Part shown: piece after piece, positions 6,162-12,621 of the stretch | Layout of the letters: every line of letters begins with the position of its first letter | Numbering within the stretch: the first letter of the stretch is position 1 | Assembly: GCA_027731885.1 (NCBI GenBank) | Contig: JAQCAO010000033.1 | Coordinates: forward strand, 1-12,735 | Reading direction: 5' to 3' | Length of the DNA: 12,735 nt | Origin: Actinomycetota bacterium | GTDB lineage: Bacteria > Actinomycetota > Actinomycetes > Nanopelagicales > Nanopelagicaceae | The notes under the pieces: model-generated | The model's input: the letters and a program-made list of their open reading frames with translations, nothing else | The model's database searches: none | What the model was told of the DNA's origin: nothing | Translations under genes and position numbers: made by a program

Positions 6162-6865
6162 CTCTGTCCAGTGATGTATTTTCCTTCGTCAGAGATCAAG
6201 AAATAGACAAAACCTGCAGTCTCTTCTGGCGCAGATGTGCGTCGTAAAGGAACAGTCTCTAAGCGCTTGCTAGATATGCTCTCTAAAGTTACATCTCTTA
6301 ATTCTGCTAATCGCTTCAATACATGTTCTTGCATCGGCGTATCAACGATTCCTGGAAGAATTGCATTGACATTGATCCCGCGTGGAGCAAGCGCGTATGC
6401 CCAAGATCGCGTCATTGCCAAGAGCGCAGTTTTCGATGAGGCGTAAATAGCTGTCTCTTGTGTCGCAGTTAGTCGAGCAGAGACCGAAGAGATATTTACA
6501 ATTGATCCGTTGTCGACCATCGTTCTGCCAAGATGGCTCATTAGATACCAAGGCGCCTCGATATTAACTGCGTAAATATCTCGAATATCTTGGGTCGTGA
6601 AATCTGTAATCTTCTTTAAACGGATTAATCCAGCGGCGTTTACGAGAGTGTGCGCACCTCGTCCTGCTTCTACTACCTTTGCGCGACCTTCATCATTGGA
6701 AAGATCTGCAACTAAATGCTCAATTCCTGCAACAGCCTTCAAGCCTTCTGGGTTGATATCGACGCCGATAACTCGCATACCTTCATCTCGTAAACGTTCT
6801 GCGGTTGCGCGACCTATACCGCCCGATGCTCCAGTAACCACTGCCAACTTTCCCTTAACTGACAT
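6131..6865 (-). CDS. SDR-family NAD-dependent dehydrogenase (sugar or keto-deoxy sugar-acid type)
   Basis: This 244-residue classical short-chain dehydrogenase has all expected sites: TGASGGIG (11-18), Asp36 after strand 2 (VIGVDIN, pointing to NAD), NAAG (76-79), Asn101, Ser127 in NISS, and Tyr141/Lys145 (YASSK). The C-terminus has the usual TGQSLSQDGG. ATG 6865 is chosen because AGGTGG lies 5 bp upstream; a GTG at 6874 would overlap that site. In the inferred pathway it is either the sugar 1-dehydrogenase or the 2-keto-3-deoxy-L-fuconate/rhamnonate 4-dehydrogenase. The second is slightly favoured, since known enzymes of that step are similar in size and layout. It is divergent from the second SDR gene with a shared promoter region. 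Confidence 0.92.
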   Translation of the reverse strand: MSVKGKLAVVTGASGGIGRATAERLRDEGMRVIGVDINPEGLKAVAGIEHLVADLSNDEGRAKVVEAGRGAHTLVNAAGLIRLKKITDFTTQDIRDIYAVNIEAPWYLMSHLGRTMVDNGSIVNISSVSARLTATQETAIYASSKTALLAMTRSWAYALAPRGINVNAILPGIVDTPMQEHVLKRLAELRDVTLESISSKRLETVPLRRTSAPEETAGFVYFLISDEGKYITGQSLSQDGGITM

Positions 6866-6878
6866 ATCGTCCACCTTT

Positions 6879-6894
6879 CAACTCTTGAGTGTTG
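6879..6894. promoter_or_regulatory. Imperfect palindrome in the SDR/SDR divergent gap
   Basis: CAACTCTTGAGTGTTG pairs at 12 of 16 positions (arms CAAC-CT and AG-GTTG). It overlaps the -35 box of the rightward SDR gene and lies 14 bp before the leftward SDR start. It could be a second operator; evidence is symmetry and position only. Confidence 0.3.
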
Positions 6895-6920
6895 CCTATT
6901 GCTTAGCTTCTGCCTAGTAT
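6892..6920 (+). promoter_or_regulatory. Promoter of the second SDR gene
   Basis: The -35 box TTGCCT (6892-6897) and -10 box TAGTAT (6915-6920) are 17 bp apart, about 50 bp before the ATG at 6972. Confidence 0.55.
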
Positions 6921-6926
6921 TTAGGC
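6912..6926. promoter_or_regulatory. Candidate operator, motif GCCTA-N-TAT-NN-AGGC, copy 1
   Basis: GCCTAGTATTTAGGC has 5-bp perfect arms GCCTA/TAGGC. It covers the -10 box of the rightward SDR gene and also a possible leftward -10 AATACT (minus strand, 6921-6916). The latter has a -35 TTATCC (6944-6939) at 17 bp. One bound protein could therefore shut both genes. A very similar site sits at 9703-9717. Confidence 0.55.
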
Positions 6927-6971
6927 TAACCATTCATCGGATAAAAAACTAGGTGGGAGCTTTTTAAAATT

Positions 6972-7736
6972 ATGAAATGGAGAAATGACGCGGGACTTGC
7001 TGGAAATTCAGTAGTTGTTACAGGAGCAGGTGGCGGAATCGGAAGCGCAGTTGCGCGCGGATTCGCTGAGGCTGGATCCAAGGTACTTCTCGTAGATATT
7101 CCAAGTGCGCCGCTTAACGATGTGCTTAAAACCTTGACTGGAACTGGCCACCAGATTCTTCCTTGCGATCTTTCAGATCTAAAGAGCCATGCAAATATAT
7201 TTGAGAAGGCAGCCGAAGCAGCCGAAGTTGTCGCCTTGGCGCATTGCGCTGCCGTGCTTCGCCGCCGAGCAACTGTCGATGACGTTACAGAAGAAGACTG
7301 GGATCTGCAGATCGATGTAAATATGAAGGCGACCTTCTTTTTAAATCGCACAGCACATGCGCATTTTAAAAAGAATGGCACTAAAGGTTCGATCGTTAAT
7401 TTCTCATCACAGGGTTGGTGGACCGGCGGATTTGGCGGCTCAGTCGTTTATGCCGGAAGTAAAGGCGGCGTCGTTTCAATGACTAAGGGGCTAGCCCGCT
7501 CATTTGCACCAGATGGGGTCCGAGTAAATGCCGTATCTCCAGGTGGAGTCGATACTTCAATGATGACTGGAAATCAAACCCCAGAACAACTTGCATCATT
7601 TGTAAGCATGATTCCAATGGGAAGACTTGCTACTCCAGAAGAGATGGTTGGGCCAGTTATCTTCCTCGCATCACAGGCTTCGAGCTTTGTTACTGGGACG
7701 GTAGCAAATGTCTCCGGCGGACAGTTGATGTACTAA
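6972..7736 (+). CDS. SDR-family dehydrogenase (sugar dehydrogenase type)
   Basis: This 254-residue classical SDR carries TGAGGGIG (17-24), Asp42 at the end of strand 2 (LLVDIP, suggesting NAD), Asn117, Ser146 in NFSS, and Tyr160/Lys164 (YAGSK). The C-terminus reads TGTVANVSGGQLMY. The usual NNAG block is replaced by ALAHCAAV (88-95), an odd variant, although the catalytic tetrad is complete. The start is ATG 6972; the only Shine-Dalgarno-like run, AGGTGGGAG (6951-6959), is rather far at about 12 bp. In the inferred pathway it would be the 1-dehydrogenase that turns the sugar into its lactone, or the later C4 dehydrogenase. The two SDRs cannot be assigned from sequence alone. It converges on the DMT transporter gene with 10 bp between stops. 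Confidence 0.92.
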   Translation: MKWRNDAGLAGNSVVVTGAGGGIGSAVARGFAEAGSKVLLVDIPSAPLNDVLKTLTGTGHQILPCDLSDLKSHANIFEKAAEAAEVVALAHCAAVLRRRATVDDVTEEDWDLQIDVNMKATFFLNRTAHAHFKKNGTKGSIVNFSSQGWWTGGFGGSVVYAGSKGGVVSMTKGLARSFAPDGVRVNAVSPGGVDTSMMTGNQTPEQLASFVSMIPMGRLATPEEMVGPVIFLASQASSFVTGTVANVSGGQLMY

Positions 7737-7746
7737 ATTAATTGCG

Positions 7747-8577
7747 CTAGAGAGTAAGACTCAATACTGCAATTCCCAGTACGGTAAATACTGAACTAAT
7801 GATTATCGCCCGTTCAGGTCGTTTCTTATAGGCAACGGTTTCAATTATGATCACTGTGATCGGAATCGCCGATAGAAAAGTCTGAACGACTAGCGGACTG
7901 CCCTTTTGAATCGCCTCAATCGATGTCATATGCCCAATAGCCATAAACATGGATCTGCGAACTAGCTCATAGAAGTCGCGAAACTTTAACCCGATTGGCG
8001 GGAACATAATGGTAAAGGTAAGACCCGCGAGTATCTGCCTCACAACAAATGTCTCCGGCATTCCAACTTCTTCCTGGGCTAAAAGTTTGGCGATAACTGC
8101 CACAACTCCATTACCCAGAGCCGCAACGAGAATAAATGCAATAGTTTTCGCTGAGTTCAAGCCCGAGATTGAATTTCGCAGTGGATATAAAGTTATCCCC
8201 ATCAAAAAAGTCACCAGCAATACTTGAGCCCAAGTAACTGAAGTATTTAGAAAAATCGGTGAGAGCAAGAGAATAACTACAGGCGCCATAGCCGGTGCGA
8301 CAGAGCTCACCGAGGCGGTGCTTTTGGAGATCATTGAAAAGATAATGTAAGCAACTGCGCCACTTGAGATTGCCGAAATCAGATGCAAATACGGAACCGA
8401 ACCTGTTACGAGTTTCCAGGATGGCCCAGTTGAAATAAAAGGTATTGCAAAGACGGCGTTGAGGAGAAAGAGCGGCCCAATTGCTTTGAAGATCGAGATT
8501 CGAAGGGTCACGCCTTTAGTAAAGAAAGTTCCGAAGGCAAAGGCGAGCGTGCCGGCGATAGCAAAAAGGTAAAACAC
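7747..8577 (-). CDS. EamA/DMT-superfamily membrane transporter
   Basis: This 276-residue integral membrane protein has about ten hydrophobic helices in two similar halves, as usual for drug/metabolite transporters of the EamA type. The first helix (LFAIAGTLAFAFGTFFTKG) has the glycine-rich small-residue pattern of the family. The middle (TLYPLRNSISGLNSAKTIAF) is the hydrophilic link between halves. The start is GTG 8577 with AGGAG (8582-8586, minus strand) at 4 bp. No substrate can be read from the sequence. Its place among sugar-catabolism genes suggests uptake or efflux of a sugar, sugar acid or end product. A half-match to the shared operator motif (GCCTA at 8592-8596) lies just upstream. 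It is the next gene on the same strand after the amidohydrolase, but a 34-bp palindrome separates them. Confidence 0.85.
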   Translation of the reverse strand: MFYLFAIAGTLAFAFGTFFTKGVTLRISIFKAIGPLFLLNAVFAIPFISTGPSWKLVTGSVPYLHLISAISSGAVAYIIFSMISKSTASVSSVAPAMAPVVILLLSPIFLNTSVTWAQVLLVTFLMGITLYPLRNSISGLNSAKTIAFILVAALGNGVVAVIAKLLAQEEVGMPETFVVRQILAGLTFTIMFPPIGLKFRDFYELVRRSMFMAIGHMTSIEAIQKGSPLVVQTFLSAIPITVIIIETVAYKKRPERAIIISSVFTVLGIAVLSLTL

Positions 8578-8661
8578 GACGCTCCTGTCCTGCCTATAGA
8601 TTTAAGAAATCTTTCACAATTTCCAGCGAAAGAGCGAGACTACTTGCGATGGTTATTTAAT

Positions 8662-8695
8662 GAGATAGGAGGAGCAAATTTGCTCCTCCTATCTC
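8662..8695. terminator. Perfect 34-bp palindrome downstream of the amidohydrolase gene
   Basis: Two 17-bp arms (8662-8678 and 8679-8695) are perfectly complementary with no spacer; the RNA would form a long stem closed around AAATTT. It lies 41 bp after the amidohydrolase stop and about 85 bp before the DMT gene start, both on the minus strand. The arm holds AGGAGGAGC and its complement. No U-tract follows on either strand. Most likely a terminator or mRNA 3'-end protector; an operator is less likely because no promoter overlaps it. Confidence 0.75.
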
Positions 8696-8736
8696 TTCAC
8701 TTTGGAAACTCTTAAAAAGTCTCTGAGAATTACACC

Positions 8737-9624
8737 TTAGAACTTATAGAGTTTTGAGGCATTCTTGTTGAGGATCTTCTCTTGCTCAGAAACAGAGAGC
8801 TTCGAAATGAAATCACGGTAATAGCCCAGGATTGGGTCTATTGAGCTGTAAAGGCGATCCACCGGCCAGTTAGAGCCAATCACACAGCGATCTGGACCAA
8901 ATGCTTCTAAGCAAGATTCAACCCAACGCTTTAGGGATTCTTTAGTGAAAAATGGATCTGTCATTGCAACGCCAGAGATCTTCATCGTGACATTACCAGC
9001 GCCAGCCAAGCCATCGATCGCCTTCTTCCAATTTTGGAAGTAAGCATCGGTGCGCTCACGCGGGAAGCCGATATGCTCGAGAACAATTGGAAGGTCAGGA
9101 TGGCGCTCAGCGAGTTTACGCGCCTCAGGCATGTTCATCCATTCACAATCTAAGTCAAAGACTATCTGCTTTTTAGCCATCCACTTTAGCGCTTCTTCGT
9201 AATTTGGATTTATCTCCTTGGCGGCAAACATTGGTTCAGCTTTAAAGTCACGCACTCCAACAAACTCTTTAGATTTCGCGTGTTCTTCTAATTGGGAGAT
9301 TGAGTTAGCTGCTCCAAGATCGCAATCTGCAACGATTCTGATTGGAATTGGCGATGTCTTATTCATTTCGGTGAGCCAGATGGTTTCAGTTACTGGATTT
9401 GGCGAACCAATCGCTGCCTGCACATGGACTACGCCCTCAACGCCGGCGAATCTTGACTCGGCGCGGAAATCTTGAACCAGATATCGCTGCGCTTTAATGG
9501 CATCAATATTTCCAATGATTGGATGCATAAAAGCAGGCTCTAGCCAGACCCACTTAAGTTCAGGATGGGAGAAGTCATAAAAATGAACGTGGGTATCTAT
9601 GATTGGGATTTGGGAGTTAGACAT
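8737..9624 (-). CDS. Amidohydrolase-family (COG3618) lactonase, L-fuconolactonase-like
   Basis: This 295-residue TIM-barrel hydrolase of the amidohydrolase_2 class opens with IIDTHVHFYDF. Its metal-type sites are His12-x-His14, His67 (GVVHVQA), Lys215 in MKISGV, His184 (VLEHIGFP) and the terminal-strand Asp256 in GSNWPVD. COG3618 members include L-fuconolactonase, L-rhamnono-gamma-lactonase and 2-pyrone-4,6-dicarboxylate lactonase. The sugar setting favours opening of an aldonolactone made by an SDR. ATG 9624 has AAAGG at 8 bp. It faces the dehydratase gene divergently, and the two would act on consecutive intermediates. The preserved WPVD block and the normal length suggest an intact enzyme. 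The exact lactone is not decided by sequence. Confidence 0.88.
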   Translation of the reverse strand: MSNSQIPIIDTHVHFYDFSHPELKWVWLEPAFMHPIIGNIDAIKAQRYLVQDFRAESRFAGVEGVVHVQAAIGSPNPVTETIWLTEMNKTSPIPIRIVADCDLGAANSISQLEEHAKSKEFVGVRDFKAEPMFAAKEINPNYEEALKWMAKKQIVFDLDCEWMNMPEARKLAERHPDLPIVLEHIGFPRERTDAYFQNWKKAIDGLAGAGNVTMKISGVAMTDPFFTKESLKRWVESCLEAFGPDRCVIGSNWPVDRLYSSIDPILGYYRDFISKLSVSEQEKILNKNASKLYKF

Positions 9625-9684
9625 TTAACGTACCTTTCGCAACTAGTAGCAGAAGTCTTGTTAGCAATGAGAAAAGGCAAGTAC

Positions 9685-9713
9685 TTGTCCTGCCCCTGTA
9701 ACGCCTCTATAGT
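9685..9713 (+). promoter_or_regulatory. Promoter of the sugar-acid dehydratase gene
   Basis: The -35 box TTGTCC (9685-9690) and -10 box TATAGT (9708-9713) are 17 bp apart, 29 bp before the GTG start at 9743. Confidence 0.6.
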
Positions 9714-9719
9714 AGGCGT
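9701..9719. promoter_or_regulatory. Candidate operator, motif GCCTA-N-TAT-NN-AGGC, copy 2
   Basis: Arms ACGCCT (9701-9706) and AGGCGT (9714-9719) are perfectly complementary around 7 bp that hold the -10 box. Read on the minus strand the 15-bp core (9717-9703) is GCCTACTATAGAGGC. It agrees with GCCTAGTATTTAGGC (6912-6926) at 12 of 15 positions with the same arm spacing. The likely role is repression of the dehydratase and perhaps the divergent lactonase. Confidence 0.55.
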
Positions 9720-9742
9720 AATTACTCCAAAGGAGAAGACCC

Positions 9743-10876
9743 GTGAAAATCGTGAAAGTTGAGCCAATTCCCGTTGCCTACCCAGAGCCAAATGACTTTA
9801 ACGCTGAGCGCTACCTTTGCTTGGTCAAAATCACGACCGATGATGGTCTTGTCGGGTGGGGTGAATCAATCACACAATTTAAAGAGGCTAACGCTCCCGT
9901 GGCAGCGCTAATTAATGGCCTAGCTGAAGATTTTCTAATCGGAAAAGATCCAATTAACAATATCACCATCTGGCGTTCTTTAAAGGAGCGCGCGTGGTGG
10001 TACGGCTATCGCGGTGGGATCGCTTCATATGCAATCTCAGCAATCGATATTGCACTTTGGGATCTAAAGGGTAAAGCGTTAAACACCAGCGTTCTTCAAT
10101 TACTTGGTGGGCCAGTACACGAGCGCTTGCCAGCGATTGCATCTGGCCATGCTCACGATGTCGATATTAAGAAGATGGCCGATGAGGCTAAATCTTGGAT
10201 GGATCAAGGTTTGCAGGGGATGAAAGTCGGGTTCGGAAAGCGCGGACATGCCCATCTTGGCTATGAGCATAATCGCGATGTCGAATATGTAAAGACGATG
10301 CGGGAAACCCTCGGCGAAGACAAGATGATCATGATCGATTGCGGTTACGCAATTAAGTGGGATGTTGCAACTGCGGTCAAGCGCGTGCAAGCCTTCGATG
10401 ATTACAACATTGATTGGATCGAAGAGCCGCTAGGTGCCTGGGATCCACAAGGTTATGCAGATCTTCGCGCAAAGACTAAAACTCTTATCGCCTACGGTGA
10501 GCGCGAGTGGCAAGTAACCGGCTTTGAAGAAATTCTTAAGACCGGAACATGCGATGTCTTCGGTATTGATCCAGGTCGCGCTGAAGGAATCACTGGATTT
10601 AAGAAAGCCGTTGATCGCGTTGAGGCTTACAGTCGAATTGCAAATGCTCACGCGTGGTCATCTGCAATTGTCTCTGCGGCAAGCCTCGCCGTTTCATTTA
10701 GCAGCGCAGCATTTAAGCTCTTTGAGTTCAAACCACTGGTTAATCCGATGCAAAATGATCTAATCACTGAACCTTTCAAGCACTCTGAAGGCTGGGTATA
10801 TCCACCGCTTGGCAAACCTGGCCTCGGAATTGAAATTATCGAAGATGTGATCGATAAGTATCGTCAGAAGTTTTAA
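9743..10876 (+). CDS. Enolase-superfamily (mandelate racemase/muconate lactonizing type) sugar-acid dehydratase
   Basis: This 377-residue protein has the N-terminal capping domain (about 1-125) and a modified TIM barrel. The three Mg ligands are Asp199 (MIDCGY), Glu227 (WIEEPL) and Glu253 (YGERE). Lys161 starts the KVGFGK strand. The His-Asp dyad of the mandelate racemase subgroup is Asp276 (GIDPGRAEGIT) with His303 (ANAHAWSS). Members with this set remove water from aldonates to give 2-keto-3-deoxy acids. Beside a lactonase, two SDRs and a mutarotase, a dehydratase for L-rhamnonate, L-fuconate or a similar acid is likely. Characterised L-fuconate dehydratases are longer (roughly 430 or more residues), so substrate is open. 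GTG 9743 is well supported by AGGAG (9731-9735) at 7 bp. Confidence 0.9.
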   Translation: MKIVKVEPIPVAYPEPNDFNAERYLCLVKITTDDGLVGWGESITQFKEANAPVAALINGLAEDFLIGKDPINNITIWRSLKERAWWYGYRGGIASYAISAIDIALWDLKGKALNTSVLQLLGGPVHERLPAIASGHAHDVDIKKMADEAKSWMDQGLQGMKVGFGKRGHAHLGYEHNRDVEYVKTMRETLGEDKMIMIDCGYAIKWDVATAVKRVQAFDDYNIDWIEEPLGAWDPQGYADLRAKTKTLIAYGEREWQVTGFEEILKTGTCDVFGIDPGRAEGITGFKKAVDRVEAYSRIANAHAWSSAIVSAASLAVSFSSAAFKLFEFKPLVNPMQNDLITEPFKHSEGWVYPPLGKPGLGIEIIEDVIDKYRQKF

Positions 10877-10894
10877 TTACTTCCAGAGATTTAC

Positions 10895-11485
10895 TTAAGG
10901 CGTGGGTGAATACCCAAGGATTTTGATCTCTCCTCGGGGATTTGCTCGCACTAAAACACCTTCACCAGAGTCCAGGGATGCGCCTGTTAACGCCTGGATA
11001 TTTACAAAGTGACCTACTAAAACCAGAATGCCGCGGGTGTTGCGGTGTTTAATCACACGCTCTCTTATATTTGCTGTTCGCGGATCATTCAGTGGATCTG
11101 CAGTTTGGAAGAGCGAATCAAAGTTCTTATTTAGCCGCACCTTGCCGAGGTCAAGCAGCTGCGCAGTCTCTTTGGCGCGACACCATCTGCTTGATTCAAC
11201 CCGAAAGATTTTAACTTCGCGACGTTGCAACCATTGCCCGATATCGCGGGCATCTTGGCGGCCTTCCTCATTTAAATTGCGCTGGGTAGAACAATCGCCC
11301 ACTTTGAAATTGACTGGATCGCCAACGCCCGGAGCAAGTGCGTGGCGCATTAGTAATACATAACCTTTGGGATTTGACCCTTGCAGCCGATCCCAAATCG
11401 CCAGCTCTCGCGCTTGTGCGCTTTGTAACAGCAGAGTTGCGGCGAGAAGAGTGACAAGAAGCAGAGCGATTTTTGAGCGGGTCAT
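10895..11485 (-). CDS. Exported histidine phosphatase-family protein
   Basis: This 196-residue protein starts with a signal peptide, MTRSKIALLLVTLLAATLLL, then QSAQA with likely cleavage near residue 25. The phosphatase core shows LMRHALAP with the nucleophile His48 (RHA rather than the commoner RHG), the basic block SSRWCRAKETA (Arg100, Arg103), and VGHFVNI with the second catalytic His159. It is thus a short SixA/PGM-like phosphatase acting outside the membrane on an unknown phosphoester. Its ATG overlaps the TGA of the upstream sugar dehydrogenase (ATGA, 11485-11482), so the two are translationally coupled. It converges on the dehydratase gene with 18 bp between stops. Confidence 0.88.
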   Translation of the reverse strand: MTRSKIALLLVTLLAATLLLQSAQARELAIWDRLQGSNPKGYVLLMRHALAPGVGDPVNFKVGDCSTQRNLNEEGRQDARDIGQWLQRREVKIFRVESSRWCRAKETAQLLDLGKVRLNKNFDSLFQTADPLNDPRTANIRERVIKHRNTRGILVLVGHFVNIQALTGASLDSGEGVLVRANPRGEIKILGYSPTP

Positions 11486-12597
11486 GCGTTACTTACCGTA
11501 ATCAACTTCCCTGAATCAGTCGTTGCAATCATTGCGCCATTACTTAACATCTCAAGATCGCGGATGCGATGGCCAAAGTCCAGGCTTAAGCTTTCACTGA
11601 CCTCAAACTTCGGGCTGACCTTCATAAATAGCAGAATCTCTTCGCGCAAAGTGCCGAGCACCAGCGCCTTACCCCATTGGCCCCAACCATTCTCGGGCAA
11701 TTGCACTAGCTCCGTCGGAGCAATTGATGGCACCCAATACTTAATCGGTTCAGCAAACCCTTCGTGGCTTCCGGTCTTAGCTGGTCTGACATAATCACCG
11801 GCTCCATAAGGTGCACCGTAAGAAACAAATGGCCAGCCGTAATCTGCGCCCTCTTTAATCACATTTAACTCATCGCCCCCGCGCGGTCCGTGTTCTGCCG
11901 CCATTAAAACTTTCTTATCAAATAAGACAATACCTTGTGGGTTGCGATGGCCTTGCGAAATGCGAACCGCTGACTTTGCACTCAACTTAAAGATCGATCC
12001 CAAATTACCGCGCTTACTGCGATTATCTATCTCGCTATAACCCAGGTCGCCGATCGTCACATATACCGATTTACTATCAATAACCGCAAAGCGCCCAGCG
12101 GTATGTTGCACCGCATTCGCTGACACACAAGGCTTACTTACAAACCAATTTGCAACAAATCGCACCTTCTGTTTCTTGCGATCGTAAACCAACTCATCTA
12201 CCGCGATTTCGACACAAGAACCAGAGCTGCCTAATCGGGGATAAGAGATCAATAACTTTGCGGAGGCCGCGTTCTCAGAGAGCACTGCGATATCGTTAAT
12301 TGCAAAGCGCGAATCTACCTCTCGGCGATTAGCCGGAATAAATCTCCCTAACGATCGCAGTGCGGTCTGCTTTTTATTCCAAGTTAATATCTCGCCACCG
12401 CTTCGCCCGCCACCGAGCAAGATCGTGTCATCTGTTAAGACCGCAAGTGCTGGACCGCGAGTACCGCCGGTAACGGCGCTCGGAATTGATTTAGAGGAGA
12501 AGGTGAGTGAAAGTGTGTTACCTTCAAAATCAGCAGCGTTAGCCGATGGCGCTATGCCAAGTAAGAGCGCAGAGATCAGAAGAATTATTCGAGCCAC
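11482..12597 (-). CDS. Secreted PQQ-dependent sugar dehydrogenase-like protein (soluble GDH/Asd family)
   Basis: This 371-residue beta-propeller protein of the GSDH family (soluble glucose dehydrogenase, YliI/Asd) would oxidise aldoses outside the cytoplasm with PQQ. A compact signal peptide, MARIILLISALLLGIAPSANA, precedes the mature part. Family sites are HTAGRFAV with the catalytic-type His165 followed by VYVTIGD, then SQGHRNPQG (Arg218), and EHGPRGGDELNVI followed by GADYGWP. The first blade lacks the usual 'P-W-x-L-A-F-L-P-D-G' motif (reads GPALAVLTDDT). GTG 12597 is chosen because the signal peptide then starts at residue 1; a TTG at 12633 would add 12 residues before it. A possible promoter TTGCTC (12633-12628)/TAGGGT (12610-12605), 17 bp apart, would put the transcript start almost on the GTG, giving a leaderless mRNA. 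No PQQ synthesis genes are in the window. Confidence 0.85.
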   Translation of the reverse strand: MARIILLISALLLGIAPSANAADFEGNTLSLTFSSKSIPSAVTGGTRGPALAVLTDDTILLGGGRSGGEILTWNKKQTALRSLGRFIPANRREVDSRFAINDIAVLSENAASAKLLISYPRLGSSGSCVEIAVDELVYDRKKQKVRFVANWFVSKPCVSANAVQHTAGRFAVIDSKSVYVTIGDLGYSEIDNRSKRGNLGSIFKLSAKSAVRISQGHRNPQGIVLFDKKVLMAAEHGPRGGDELNVIKEGADYGWPFVSYGAPYGAGDYVRPAKTGSHEGFAEPIKYWVPSIAPTELVQLPENGWGQWGKALVLGTLREEILLFMKVSPKFEVSESLSLDFGHRIRDLEMLSNGAMIATTDSGKLITVSNA

Positions 12598-12621
12598 GAG
12601 AAAAACCCTAGGTACGGCAAG

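Noticed and set aside
6866..6874. GTG 6874 as start of the leftward SDR
   Set aside because: The GTG overlaps the AGGTGG ribosome binding site that serves ATG 6865.
7730..7782. Inverted repeats GTACT/AGTAC and AATTGC/GCAATT at the SDR/DMT convergent junction
   Set aside because: Arms are only 5-6 bp with large loops, too weak to call a terminator.
10867..10883. GAAGT/ACTTC hairpin between the dehydratase and phosphatase genes
   Set aside because: The stem is only 5 bp and A/T-rich with no U-tract; expected by chance.
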